This document shows positions 45,226 through 56,325 of a stretch of 64,000 nt of DNA, one piece after another. The translations under genes and the position numbers were made by a program. The notes beneath the pieces are model-generated. The model saw nothing but the letters and a program-made list of their open reading frames with translations. It searched no databases and was not told the DNA's origin. The number at the start of each line of letters is the position of its first letter. Position 1 is the stretch's first letter. The DNA is from Caulobacteraceae bacterium (GTDB taxonomy: Bacteria; Pseudomonadota; Alphaproteobacteria; Caulobacterales; Aquidulcibacteraceae): contig JADJCG010000004.1 of NCBI GenBank assembly GCA_016703335.1, forward strand, positions 62,001 to 126,000, read 5' to 3'.

Positions 45226-46056
45226 TCAGGTCAGGCGCAACAGGATCGCGGTTGCGTCATCGCTTTGTTTGAAGCGCGGATGGCGCGAGCCGCCGGCGTC
45301 CGCCAGCTCAATCGCCCGCAGTTCGCGGCCGAGCTCTTGAAGGCCGACATTGATCGCAGCTTTTACCAGCGCCGCCGGCTCATAGGCCTTGTAACGATCG
45401 GTGAGAGCGGCAAAGCCATCGGTCATCAACAACAGATGTGCCGGCCGCTTCAGCGTCAGCGTCCAAGCGCGCGCATGATCGGCGCACGCGGGATGGAGGC
45501 CGAATGTCCAAAACCGGCCGCCTTCTTGATTGATCGCCGCGCGGTTGCGGCGCAGCGTTTCGATCGCGGCTTTGCGCTTCAGCAAGGGCTTGTCTGCTTC
45601 GGGCTGTGACGCCGCCAGCTTCACTTCGTCATCGAGGCCATCGTGACCTCCAGTGACTTGCACGCCATCGCTATCGAGCGCGAAGACGCGGCAATCGCCA
45701 AGGTCGATACCTTCGATGGCGCCGCGCTCGTTCTCTGTGACCATCAGCAGCGAAGCCGTTGGCAATTGCCAACGTTCGACATTCTGACCGCGTGTCAAAT
45801 AGGAGAACGCGCTTGCAGCCGTCTCGCTCGCAGTTCGCACCGCTTCGCGGAGATCGCCGTAAGTCCAGGCGTTCAAGCTGGTGTTTGCAACTTGCGCGAT
45901 CCAGCTTGCATCCGATGCCGACTTCGTCAGCGGCGTCTCAGCAAGGTCCGTCGCGCCGTCGATCACCCACGCGGACTTTTGTTGAAAGCCCAGCGTGTCG
46001 TCGTTTTGCTTAGCGCGGTCGCCGGCGAGGGAGATCGCCTCAACGAAGGTTAGCAT
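45226..46056 (-). CDS. PP2C-family protein phosphatase
   Basis: 276 residues. Metal-dependent Ser/Thr phosphatase of the PP2C type. KQNDDTLGF and AWVIDGATDL carry the first metal Asp residues; GIDLGDCRVFALDSDG, LLLMTDGFAAL and KQSDDATAILLRLT complete the ligands. No sensor domain or membrane segment. ATG at 46056 overlaps the MaoC stop (TGATG), so the two are coupled. Target unknown. Confidence 0.88.
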   Translation of the reverse strand: MLTFVEAISLAGDRAKQNDDTLGFQQKSAWVIDGATDLAETPLTKSASDASWIAQVANTSLNAWTYGDLREAVRTASETAASAFSYLTRGQNVERWQLPTASLLMVTENERGAIEGIDLGDCRVFALDSDGVQVTGGHDGLDDEVKLAASQPEADKPLLKRKAAIETLRRNRAAINQEGGRFWTFGLHPACADHARAWTLTLKRPAHLLLMTDGFAALTDRYKAYEPAALVKAAINVGLQELGRELRAIELADAGGSRHPRFKQSDDATAILLRLT

Positions 46057-46505
46057 CAGCCTGGGAAAACCAGCGACACGACTTCAGCCACGCACGCGGG
46101 GCGTTCTTGGCCATCGATCTCGATGGTGAACTCGTTCGTCACCTGGAAGCCGCCGCTGCGCGGCTCGCAGCTCAGCATCTTGGCGCGCATCCGTAGCCGC
46201 GAGCCGAACGGCACCATGTTGGTGAACCGGACTTTGTTCGAGCCGTAATTGATGCCGCGCGAGACGCCAGTGTAGCTCACGATATTCTTGGCCAAGAACG
46301 GGATCAGCGAAAGCACTAGGTAGCCGTGCGCGATCGGCGCGCCGAGCTCTTTGGTGGCGCGTTCGACGTCGACATGGATCCATTGATGGTCGCCCGTAGC
46401 GTCCGCGAAACGATTGACCCGGTCCTGGGTGATCTCCAGCCAATCGGACACGCCGATCTCCTGGCCAACCAGGGTCTGGATTTCAGAAATCGGAATTTCG
46501 CGCAT
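46056..46505 (-). CDS. MaoC family dehydratase
   Basis: 149 residues, a single hotdog domain. Hydration/dehydration of enoyl-CoA type substrates. The hydratase 2 motif is clear: DRVNRFADATGDHQWIHVDVERATKELGAPIAHGYLVLSL, with catalytic Asp and His. INYGSNKVRFTNMVPFGSRLR matches the nodN/MaoC group. AGGAG lies about 8 bases before the ATG at 46505. Coupled to the PP2C gene, which is unusual. Confidence 0.93.
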   Translation of the reverse strand: MREIPISEIQTLVGQEIGVSDWLEITQDRVNRFADATGDHQWIHVDVERATKELGAPIAHGYLVLSLIPFLAKNIVSYTGVSRGINYGSNKVRFTNMVPFGSRLRMRAKMLSCEPRSGGFQVTNEFTIEIDGQERPACVAEVVSLVFPG

Positions 46506-46645
46506 GAATAGTCTCCTCCCTCGGGAGTAGTCCTGGGGCTGGCGCTTGTCGAGTTGCCGCCACGTTCCGCGTCGGGCAGGAGCCCTGCGCCGATGGGCCA
46601 GGACGGCCAATTGCCGCCCCAAGCGACACACGCTATCTCGCGCCC

Positions 46646-48877
<2,232 letters not shown>

Positions 48878-48892
48878 GCGCCCGGAGGGCCT

Positions 48893-50278
48893 ATGCCCCA
48901 ACACGACTACGATCTCATCGTCATCGGCGCAGGCTCTGGCGGCGTGCGCGCGGCGCGGCTGGCGGCGAAGACCGGCGCGAAGGTTGCGATCACCGAGCAA
49001 GTGCAAGTCGGCGGCACGTGTGTGCTGCGCGGCTGCGTGCCGAAGAAGCTGCTCGTTTACGCGTCAGAGTATTCGCAGGCGTTTCGTGACGCGAAAGGGT
49101 TCGGCTGGACGGTCGATTGGGCGCGGTTCGATTGGGCGACGTTGCGCGATTCCGTGCAGGCCGAAGTGAACCGGCTCTCCGGCCTCTATCTCGAAAACCT
49201 GAAGAACGCCGGTGTCGAGCTCTTCGAAGATCGCGCCGTTCTCACCGATGCAAACACGGTGCGGTTGGTGCGCGAGGGGCGCTACCTCTCTGCCGACAAA
49301 ATCCTCGTCGCTACAGGCGGCCACACCTACCGCCCCGAAGAAACCCCCGGCCACGAGCTTGGCATTACGTCAACAGACGCGTTTCTTCTGAAAGATCTGC
49401 CGTCGCGCGTCGTCATCGCTGGCGGCGGCTTTATCGCTTGCGAGTTCGCGACGATTTTCTCCGGTCTCGGCGTCGAGACCACTATCGTCTATCGCGGCGA
49501 GCGCATTTTGCGTGGCTTCGATCACGACGTGCGCTTTCACGTGCAGTCCGAATTAGCGCGCAGTGGCGTGAATATCATCTGCGGCTCCACCATCGATCAA
49601 ATCTCGCCGCTGCCTGATGATCGTAAGCTCGTCACGCTATCCAACTCGATGCGCATCGAAGCTGACCAAGTGCTTTGGGCCGTCGGTCGCGTGCCGAACA
49701 CGATGAACATGGGCCTCGAAGCTTCCGGCGTGCGCCTAACCGATCGTGGCGCCATCGCCGTTGATGAATATTCCCGCTCTAGCGTGCCGCACATCTCTGC
49801 GGTCGGTGACGTCACCGATCGCGTCAACCTGACGCCGGTCGCCATTCGCGAGGCCATGGCCTACGTCGCCACCGAATTCCTCAGGACGCAAACGGCGTTT
49901 GACCATGCCGATGTCGCGAGCGCCGTGTTCTCGCGTCCGCCCGTAGGGGCTGTCGGTCTCACCGAAGAGCGTGCGCGCGAGAAGGGGCATAAGCTCAAGA
50001 TTTATCGCTCCACCTTCCGCCCGATGAAGCACATCCTCGCCGGCAACGAGCAGCGCACGCTGATGAAGATGATTGTGGACACCAAGACCGATCAGGTGCT
50101 CGGCGTTCACATTGCAGGCGCGGATGCGCCCGAAATCATCCAAGTTGCCGCCGTCGCCGTGAAAGCCAAGCTCACCAAAGCCCAATGGGACGCAACCTGC
50201 GCCGTGCATCCTACGGCCGCCGAAGAACTGGTGCTCATGGGCGAAGCCGTCAGCCACGACAACGAGGCGCCCGCCTAA
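48893..50278 (+). CDS. gor: Glutathione-disulfide reductase
   Basis: 461 residues, intact. FAD/NADPH enzyme reducing glutathione disulfide. VIGAGSGGVRAARLAA binds FAD, the redox disulfide is in GGTCVLRGCVPKK, the second Rossmann is VIAGGGFIACEFATIFSGLG, and the C-terminal base is in CAVHPTAAEELVLM. GTCVLRGCVPKKL is typical of the alphaproteobacterial Gor. GGAGG lies 6 bases before the ATG, 15 bases after purL, so they may be co-transcribed. Confidence 0.96.
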   Translation: MPQHDYDLIVIGAGSGGVRAARLAAKTGAKVAITEQVQVGGTCVLRGCVPKKLLVYASEYSQAFRDAKGFGWTVDWARFDWATLRDSVQAEVNRLSGLYLENLKNAGVELFEDRAVLTDANTVRLVREGRYLSADKILVATGGHTYRPEETPGHELGITSTDAFLLKDLPSRVVIAGGGFIACEFATIFSGLGVETTIVYRGERILRGFDHDVRFHVQSELARSGVNIICGSTIDQISPLPDDRKLVTLSNSMRIEADQVLWAVGRVPNTMNMGLEASGVRLTDRGAIAVDEYSRSSVPHISAVGDVTDRVNLTPVAIREAMAYVATEFLRTQTAFDHADVASAVFSRPPVGAVGLTEERAREKGHKLKIYRSTFRPMKHILAGNEQRTLMKMIVDTKTDQVLGVHIAGADAPEIIQVAAVAVKAKLTKAQWDATCAVHPTAAEELVLMGEAVSHDNEAPA

Positions 50279-50290
50279 GCGGACGCCTCG
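50263..50290 (+). terminator. Hairpin overlapping the gor stop codon
   Basis: CGAGGCG-C-CCGC paired with GCGG-A-CGCCTCG around loop CTAA that contains the stop codon, with a single mismatch. No T-tract. A second shorter hairpin (CGCCG-TTTAG-CGGCG) follows near 50310. Confidence 0.5.
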
Positions 50291-50315
50291 CGTCACTCCA
50301 GATCAGCGCCGCCGT

Positions 50316-50849
50316 TTAGCGGCGTTGCGTCGGTCCGCCTTCCAGCCAATCACCGCGATCGCGGCTGTTGCGATCGTCACGGCGATCATCGAAGCGGCCG
50401 TCACGGCCATTGCGATAATTGCGGTCATCTTCGTTATTCCAATTGCGGTCGTCCCGGTCGTAGTCGCCGTAGCTGTTGTAGTTGCGGTCAAAGTCGCGCG
50501 CTTCGCGCCAAGCGTAACCGCGCATCTGCAGGTGAGGCGCGAAGATGCGGTCAACCGGGCGGCGGTGACGGCCATCGAACACGAACGCTACGCAGCCTTG
50601 GCGATTGCAACGGTCGGTGTAGGAATAGGTCATGCCCGGCACGAAATTGTAGGGCCGCTCCATGAGCCGGTAGAAAATCCGGTCGTCGCGCGTGAATTGC
50701 ATCGTGCGGCCGTCCTTGCGGATGGTGATTTCGAGGCTGGGGGCAAAACCCGGATAAATGCGGTCACGATGGTAATCCTGGGCCGAAGCTGCGCCGGCTG
50801 TCGCGAGCGTCAGCGCCGCGAGTGCTGCGGCAAAAAACTTCGTCTTCAT
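50316..50849 (-). CDS. Exported protein with Arg/Asp/Asn-rich tail
   Basis: 177 residues. Signal peptide ends AASAQ. The middle is beta-rich (SLEITIRKDGRTMQFTRDDRIFYRLM and TDRCNRQGCVAFVF, with two cysteines likely bridged). The last 60 residues are a tandem-like, highly charged stretch of Asp, Arg, Asn and Tyr (short units such as YDRDDRNW). Not recognised as a family. Ends close to gor, convergent. Probably periplasmic. Confidence 0.8.
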   Translation of the reverse strand: MKTKFFAAALAALTLATAGAASAQDYHRDRIYPGFAPSLEITIRKDGRTMQFTRDDRIFYRLMERPYNFVPGMTYSYTDRCNRQGCVAFVFDGRHRRPVDRIFAPHLQMRGYAWREARDFDRNYNSYGDYDRDDRNWNNEDDRNYRNGRDGRFDDRRDDRNSRDRGDWLEGGPTQRR

Positions 50850-51065
50850 GGTACTTTGCGCTCCCGAGACGATCCTTGTCGTCTCTGTGTCTGAACTGTC
50901 CTCAAGACACAGATTGGCGCAGCGTTGCTGAATCCTGACTGAGATTCATGTTCGGTTTGTAGTGGGGAACACTGCGCCCATGGCTTGACCCAAATTTACC
51001 AGAAACTAACCCTCCGGGCACACCGTCCGGTGCTCCTCATTATGGACGAAAAGAAAGGGGCAAGA

Positions 51066-51938
51066 ATGCCCGCGCGTATCATCTCGGTGATCAACATGAA
51101 GGGCGGCGTCGGTAAATCGACGACGACTGTCTCGCTCGCCGAAACGCTTGCGCATCACCAGCGCCGCCGCGTGCTGGTGATCGATCTCGATCCGCAGACC
51201 AACGCCTCGATCATGGTGGCTGGTCCTGAGAAGTGGAACAGCATGCGCGAAGCGGAGCGCACGCTCGATTTCTATTTCGAGAGCTACATCGTCCAACAAA
51301 AGCCGAAGCCGTTCAAACAGCTGATCGAAAAGAACGTGAGTGACCTCAAGGGCAAGCCCGACGTTGCGCTCTGCGCCTCGGCGCCGGAATTTCGCATCGT
51401 CGAACGCGACATGATCGAAAGCTTCGTCAAGCGCGGCTTCCAGATCGACATGATCCAAAAATGGATTTGCGAGCGCTTTGCCAACGGCATCAAGAACGTC
51501 GTCAACGAATACGATTACATCCTGATCGATTGCCCGCCTGGCATTTCGCTCTTCGCGGAAGCGGCCTTGATCGCGGCGGATACGATCCTGGTGCCCTCGA
51601 TCCCGGATTACGTGTCGCGCCTCGGCCTCATCACCTTCCGTAAGCGCGCGTTGCGCCTCATCAACGAACGCCGCGGCGGCCCGAGTCAGCTCATGGTGCT
51701 CGCCACCAAATACGAAGACGGTTTCTCGCTGCACCGTTCGGAAGCATCGCTGCTGAAGGACAATCTCGGCGACGCGATGTTCGATGTGCGCATTCCGCAG
51801 AACGTCGATATTGCCAAAGCGGCGGAATGGTCTGAAACGCCCCGCACCTTCGAGCAGAAATACGGCTCGATGGCCAACACAATCAAAAAGCTCGGCGAAG
51901 AATTCCAGGGCAAGGTCGAGGTGGCGCCCACTCTATGA
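51066..51938 (+). CDS. ParA/MinD family ATPase
   Basis: 290 residues. Deviant Walker A in VINMKGGVGKSTTTVSL, Walker B in DYILIDCPPGISLF, and switch-like VIDLDPQTNASIMV. It resembles soluble ParA of chromosomal or plasmid type, without a helix-turn-helix. An insert (FESYIVQQKPKPFKQLIEKNV) sets it apart from Soj. I chose ATG 51066, which has AAAGGGG upstream; 51042 is possible. No parB or parS is nearby; instead a small gene overlaps its stop. Role may be in localising a protein or complex. Intact. Confidence 0.9.
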   Translation: MPARIISVINMKGGVGKSTTTVSLAETLAHHQRRRVLVIDLDPQTNASIMVAGPEKWNSMREAERTLDFYFESYIVQQKPKPFKQLIEKNVSDLKGKPDVALCASAPEFRIVERDMIESFVKRGFQIDMIQKWICERFANGIKNVVNEYDYILIDCPPGISLFAEAALIAADTILVPSIPDYVSRLGLITFRKRALRLINERRGGPSQLMVLATKYEDGFSLHRSEASLLKDNLGDAMFDVRIPQNVDIAKAAEWSETPRTFEQKYGSMANTIKKLGEEFQGKVEVAPTL

Positions 51939-52175
51939 GCCTCAACAAAACGCTCGATCGCTTGTTCGATGAACCTCTACCGCAAAGGCGGCGAAGAGGG
52001 GCTCGCGGCGGCGCTCGCCGATCACGACCTAAGCGCCCTCCGCGCCCTCGTCGCCGAACACAATCTAGACCCCAGCGGCGTCACGCCTTCACTCACCCGC
52101 GACGAACTCGCCGCCCACATCGTCGCCCAAGCCAAACGCCGCGCCGAGCGCGACGAGAAGATGTTCGATTACTAG
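51935..52175 (+). CDS. Small protein coupled to the ParA gene (one frameshift)
   Basis: The ATG overlaps the ParA stop (ATGA). It reads MSLNKTLDRLFDE, then after a shift near 51975 NLYRKGGEEGLAAALADHDLSALRALVAEHNLDPSG and RDELAAHIVAQAKRRAERDEKMFDY. About 80 residues, helical, acidic start and basic end. Not recognised. The coupling suggests a dedicated ParA partner or adaptor, inferred from position only. Confidence 0.7.
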
Positions 52176-52979
52176 GCAAACAACGCATCCCGCATCAGCG
52201 GAATGAAAGCGCCAGTCCCGATCCCAAATCGGAAACGCGCCGGCGAAATCCCAGACGCACCAGGCCATGCCGTTGGCCTCGCAAATCTCCGCACCGTGCG
52301 GTCCACTGGCGCGTTGCTGGATGGCAGCGCGCCGTTCACCGAACTCGCCCATTGAATCGCGTAACCGCGCCGCGCCCCAATCGACAGCGCTCTCAGGCTG
52401 CCCGGGCGACCTCCCGTTCCCCATGCGCCCAAGTTCGGCGCGTCGCCCATTCCGCGTTGGGTGCGTGAACGCTGCGGCTCAGTGGCGATGTTCTCCCCGG
52501 GGGGCGCACCGCGCGCGCGTCATGTTCTGCCATGCCGGCCCGAGCACCAGCCGATCAGCGCCGCATCGCGGATCACCTCACACATCGCGCGCACACAGCG
52601 CCGCCCCAGTGCCGTTCGGTTCGTTGAACGGCTCACAAGGGCCGGAAGGACGCCATGCGCCCACAGCCAAAGCGTCCGCTGCGGCTCGCTGATCAGCCGC
52701 TCGTAATGTGCATGTCGAGCGCACCTGGCCAGCCCAGCGCATGCTCACGATCTCATCACGCCGCCAGAAGGCGGGGTCCCGGGCGTCCACCGCACGGCAG
52801 TGCCCACCCATGGCTCCAGATGCAGTTGGACCCCAATCGCCTTCGTTCGGCGCTTCGAGCGCGTTGCCGAGATTGACGCCGCGTCGCATTGGGAAGGGCG
52901 CGACGGGAGCCTGGCTCTGTGCTTCGGGCGAGCATGCCGCCAGTGCCGCACCGCCAAGGATGATCTCTCTGCGATTCAT
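52172..52979 (-). pseudogene. GH5 cellulase-type glycoside hydrolase, heavily broken
   Basis: N-terminus MNRREIILGGAALAACSPEA (lipoprotein or Tat signal) and RRGVNLGNALEAPNEGDWG are a clear GH5 start. The acid/base segment FNEPNG is readable near 52620, and the nucleophile segment GEFGERRAAIQQ near 52340, followed by ICEANGMAWCVWDFAGAFPIWDRD and TGAFIPLMRDALFA, each in different frames. At least five frame changes lie between, and the total is shorter than relatives, so segments may be lost. Poorest region of the window. Either real decay or bad consensus. Confidence 0.72.
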
Positions 52980-53032
52980 GAGGGGAGCTTACCCCGGTGA
53001 CGAACCAGGGAAACCCCGCTAACACCGCCCCA

Positions 53033-55030
53033 ATGTTCGATAAAATCCTGATTGCCAACCGCGGCGAAGTCGCCGTCCGCATCATCCGCACCGCCCGCCG
53101 CTTGGGCATCAAGACGGTGGTGGTCTATTCCGAAGCCGACCGCGACAGCCTCGCCGTCGATATGGCCGACGAGACCGTGTTCATCGGCCCAGCACCCGCG
53201 GCGCAGAGCTATCTCGTCATCGACAAGATCGTCGACGCCGCCAAACAGACCGGCGCGCAAGCCATCCACCCAGGCTTCGGCTTCCTCTCCGAGAAGGCCG
53301 AGTTCGCTGACCGCCTCCAAGCCGAAAAGCTCGTCTTCATCGGCCCCAACGCGCACGCGATCCGCGCCATGGGCGACAAGATCGAGTCCAAGAAGTCCGC
53401 GCAGGAAGCGGGCGTCTCGTGCGTGCCGGGTTTCATCGGTGAAATCTCCGGCGTCGAACACGCCGTGGAGATATCCGAGGAGATCGGGTATCCGGTGATG
53501 ATCAAAGCCAGCGCCGGCGGCGGCGGCAAAGGCATACGCGTCGCCTATAGTCGCAAGGAAGTCGAAGAAGGATTCCCGGCTGTGCGCGCCGAAGCCAAGG
53601 GCGCATTCGGCGATGACCGCATCTTCATCGAGAAATTCGTCACCGCGCCGCGCCACATCGAAATCCAAGTGATGGGCGATAAGCACGGCAACGTGCTGTA
53701 TCTGTTCGAGCGCGAATGCTCGATCCAGCGCCGCAATCAGAAAGTCATTGAGGAAGCGCCGTCGGCGCTGCTCGATGAGAAGACCCGTAAAGCCATGGGC
53801 GAGCAGGCCTGCGCCCTCGCGCGCGCCGTGAACTACGACAGCGCCGGCACGGTCGAGTTCGTCGCCTCGGGCGCCGACAAGAGCTTCTACTTCCTTGAGA
53901 TGAATACGCGTCTCCAGGTTGAGCACCCGGTCTCGGAAATGATCACCGGCCTCGACCTCGTCGAGCAAATGATCCGCGTCGCCGCCGGCGAGCCGCTGAA
54001 GTTCAAGCAGAAGGATCTCAAGATCAAAGGCTGGGCGATCGAGAGCCGCATCTACGCCGAAGATCCGTATCGCAACTTTCTGCCGAGCATTGGCCGCCTG
54101 CGCGCCTACCAAGCGCCGGCGGAAGGCAAGACCGGCGACGTCACGCTGCGCAACGAAACCGGCGTCCGCGAGGGCGACGAGATTTCGATGTTCTACGATC
54201 CGATGATCGCCAAGCTCATCACCCACGCGCCAACGCGCATCGCCGCCATCGACGCGCAAGCCGCCGCCCTCGACAATTTCCTCATCGAAGGCATCGCCGA
54301 CAACATCCCGTTCCTCGGCGCGGTGATGGAAGAGGCGGATTTCCGCAAAGGCGATTTCACCACCGCTTACATCAAGCAGCATTTCCCCGACGGCTTCGAA
54401 GGCGTGCCGCCAACGAACGAGCAAGAAAAGCTCCTCATCGCCACCGCCGCCATCGCGCGCGCCTTCACCGCCCGCGCGCCGCCACACCAGCGGGCCTCAA
54501 CGGCGGCGCGAAGGCTGGCGCGCGATTGGACCGTCATCCTCGACAAGGCAACACCACCCCACCAGTGTCGACCTCGACGATGCCGGCGCCACCGTCAGCC
54601 ATCAACGGCAAAGACCCATCGCCTCGACACCGTCGCGCGCCCCGGCGCGCGCATCATCAGCGGCAAGTTCGACGGCAAGCCGTTCTCGGTGAAGATCAAA
54701 ACCGCCCCCGGCGGCTATCAACTCCGCCACCGCGGCGTCACCGTGCTTGCGCAAGTTGCAACCCCGCGCGGCGCCGAGTTGCACAAGAAGATCCCGGAAA
54801 AGCAGAAGGCCGACACCTCAAAACTGATCGTCTCGCCAATGCCCGGTCTCGTCATCTCGATCGACGTAAAGCCCGGCCAAGAAGTGAAGTCAGGCGAAGG
54901 CGTCGCGGTCGTCGAAGCGATGAAGATGCAAAACATCATCCGCGCCGAACGCGACGGCGTCATCGCTAAAGTCAACATCGCCGCCGGCGCTTCGGTCGCG
55001 GCCGATGAGGTGATGATCGAACTCGCATGA
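53033..55030 (+). CDS. pccA: Propionyl/acetyl-CoA carboxylase alpha subunit (biotin carboxylase plus biotin carrier)
   Basis: About 665 residues. Biotin carboxylase domain at 1-450: FDKILIANRGEVAVRIIR, KASAGGGGKGIRVA (ATP), ERECSIQRRNQKVIEEAP, FLEMNTRLQVEHPV. The C-terminal carrier has VEAMKMQN with the biotinylated Lys. Between them, near 54500-54610, the frame slips and returns: two compensating shifts scramble about 40 residues, while the flanks are conserved. The length and linker match PccA, for propionyl-CoA, better than AccC. The beta subunit is not in the window. Start at 53033 (MFDKILIANRG). Confidence 0.92.
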   Translation: MFDKILIANRGEVAVRIIRTARRLGIKTVVVYSEADRDSLAVDMADETVFIGPAPAAQSYLVIDKIVDAAKQTGAQAIHPGFGFLSEKAEFADRLQAEKLVFIGPNAHAIRAMGDKIESKKSAQEAGVSCVPGFIGEISGVEHAVEISEEIGYPVMIKASAGGGGKGIRVAYSRKEVEEGFPAVRAEAKGAFGDDRIFIEKFVTAPRHIEIQVMGDKHGNVLYLFERECSIQRRNQKVIEEAPSALLDEKTRKAMGEQACALARAVNYDSAGTVEFVASGADKSFYFLEMNTRLQVEHPVSEMITGLDLVEQMIRVAAGEPLKFKQKDLKIKGWAIESRIYAEDPYRNFLPSIGRLRAYQAPAEGKTGDVTLRNETGVREGDEISMFYDPMIAKLITHAPTRIAAIDAQAAALDNFLIEGIADNIPFLGAVMEEADFRKGDFTTAYIKQHFPDGFEGVPPTNEQEKLLIATAAIARAFTARAPPHQRASTAARRLARDWTVILDKATPPHQCRPRRCRRHRQPSTAKTHRLDTVARPGARIISGKFDGKPFSVKIKTAPGGYQLRHRGVTVLAQVATPRGAELHKKIPEKQKADTSKLIVSPMPGLVISIDVKPGQEVKSGEGVAVVEAMKMQNIIRAERDGVIAKVNIAAGASVAADEVMIELA

Positions 55031-55635
55031 ACGATTGGCATTTTTCGTGGCGCGCACTCGGCGCGTGGTTGCTTTCGGGCATCGTCGCGTCTCTCTTCTT
55101 CGGCGCTACGCTATCGGGGCTCAATCTTTGGGTCGATCCGGCGCAAGCGTCCGGGTTCTGGAACACGATCGCAGTCGTCGCGGCGGTCGCGGCTGTCGGC
55201 CTGATTGTCGGCGGTGGTCTTCTATTGCTCGCTGCTGTATTCGCCGCGCGTAACATCTCTTGGCCGCGTCCAATCATTGAGTGCTTGGTGCTCGCGGTGG
55301 CTTGCTTTGCAATCTGCAACTCGGATGGCCTCGTGCAGTTCACGCTCGAAACAGCAAACGGCGTGGTCGCACCGATGGCGCACCCGGTCCGCGCCGTCAT
55401 CGCCATGCGCGTTGCTGACGAGGCTGGTATGCGCTCGAATACATCCCCGCGCTGGTTTGCCTTTCGAGACGAGCGACGGATATTTGGCCGCGCTTTGCCT
55501 TCATCACTGCCGCGTCAAGCGCCGACAAGAAGCGCGAGCGATCTTGCGCCGAAAATGGTTTCGGCCCGCCGCCAACTTCACCGAACGAGCGCAGATGCTC
55601 CATCAAATCGCGCTGGGCCAACGCCGCGCCGATAG
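55027..55635 (+). CDS. Membrane protein of unknown function, 3' end uncertain
   Basis: The ATG overlaps the pccA stop (ATGA). Three hydrophobic helices are clear: ALGAWLLSGIVASLFFGATL, TIAVVAAVAAVGLIVGGGLLLL and IIECLVLAVACFAIC. The open frame runs on to 55635, but from about 55400 it lies antisense to the well-conserved YaiI gene and looks non-coding. The real gene probably ends around 55480 after a frameshift. Function unknown. Confidence 0.55.
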   Translation: MNDWHFSWRALGAWLLSGIVASLFFGATLSGLNLWVDPAQASGFWNTIAVVAAVAAVGLIVGGGLLLLAAVFAARNISWPRPIIECLVLAVACFAICNSDGLVQFTLETANGVVAPMAHPVRAVIAMRVADEAGMRSNTSPRWFAFRDERRIFGRALPSSLPRQAPTRSASDLAPKMVSARRQLHRTSADAPSNRAGPTPRR

Positions 55636-55933
55636 AGGATGGCGTGAACGCCTTGCCCGTCGCCCCCAAAGCGGCACCGCCTGCTTTTAAGGCGCGATCG
55701 GCGAGCGGAATGTCGTTGGTGATGACAATGTCGCCCGGCTGTACGCGCTCGGCGATCCAATCGTCCGCCACGTCCGGCCCTGCGTCGACGACGGTGAGCG
55801 TTACGTCCGGCGGCACACGCATGAACGCATTCGCCACCACCTGCACTGGGCACCCCGTGCGCCGTGCGACGCGATAGACTTCATCCTTCACCGGGCAGGC
55901 GTCGGCGTCGACAAAGATGGTCGGTGTGGGCAA
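55397..55933 (-). CDS. YaiI/YqxD family protein (UPF0178)
   Basis: Core of about 150 residues matches UPF0178: TIFVDADACPVKDEVYRVA, GPDVADDWIAERVQPGDIVITNDIPLADRALKAGG, FTPSSIGAALAQRDLMEHLR and GPKPFSAQDRSRFLSALD. The acidic residues suggest a PIN-like nuclease fold; activity not established. TTG start at 55933 has GGAG upstream. The C-terminal 30 residues after AKRG are not family-like and overlap the opposite gene, so the real stop may lie near 55490. Confidence 0.88.
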   Translation of the reverse strand: MPTPTIFVDADACPVKDEVYRVARRTGCPVQVVANAFMRVPPDVTLTVVDAGPDVADDWIAERVQPGDIVITNDIPLADRALKAGGAALGATGKAFTPSSIGAALAQRDLMEHLRSFGEVGGGPKPFSAQDRSRFLSALDAAVMKAKRGQISVARLERQTSAGMYSSAYQPRQQRAWR

Positions 55934-55963
55934 ATTATCTCCGCTCTCAGGGCGAGGTGGCGT

Positions 55964-56165
55964 GTGCGCAAGTGGGTTTTGGTCTCGGCGCTCGCACTCC
56001 TTATCGGCTGCGCGCACGAGGAGCCAGCACGCCGCAGAACGCGATTTGACCGCGATCGCGGATGCGCATCACGTCGGATCGCTCTCAATGATGCTTGTGT
56101 CCTCCAACATTGAGCAGGCGCTAATTTGGGACAGCGCCGATCTAGCCGCGGGCTGGCGCGCATAG
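55964..56165 (+). CDS. Small lipoprotein (one frameshift)
   Basis: GTG at 55964 after GGCGAGG opens a lipoprotein signal (RKWVLVSALALLIGCAHEE). Past 56035 another frame reads AERDLTAIADAHHVGSLSMM and IEQALIWDSADLAAGWRA to a stop at 56165. About 67 residues when joined. Not recognised; assignment depends on the frameshift being an error. Confidence 0.42.
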
Positions 56166-56325
56166 GCATGCCCTACGTCCGGCCGCGCGCGTCCCGCCCG
56201 GCCCGCAACGATCTAGCGCCGGACCTGTTTGGCGAACACCGTCGCCGCGGCGAGCGTCGCTCGTCGATTTCTTGGTGGCGCAGCGGGGCAGCTTCCTCCA
56301 ATCTCCCGGCAACAGGGGGATAGTG

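Noticed and set aside
50325..50894. Val/Ala/Ile-rich membrane-like frame on the plus strand
   Set aside because: Antisense of the Asp/Arg/Asn-rich tail of the exported protein; the sense gene has a signal peptide.
50985..51020. Possible CtrA box and promoter (TTGACC, TTACC-N6-TAACC) upstream of parA
   Set aside because: Differs from TTAA-N7-TTAA at several positions, and the -10 is poor; not enough to call.
52976..54487. A 503-codon open frame antisense to pccA
   Set aside because: Shadow of the biotin carboxylase domain with repetitive Asp/Leu/Val composition.
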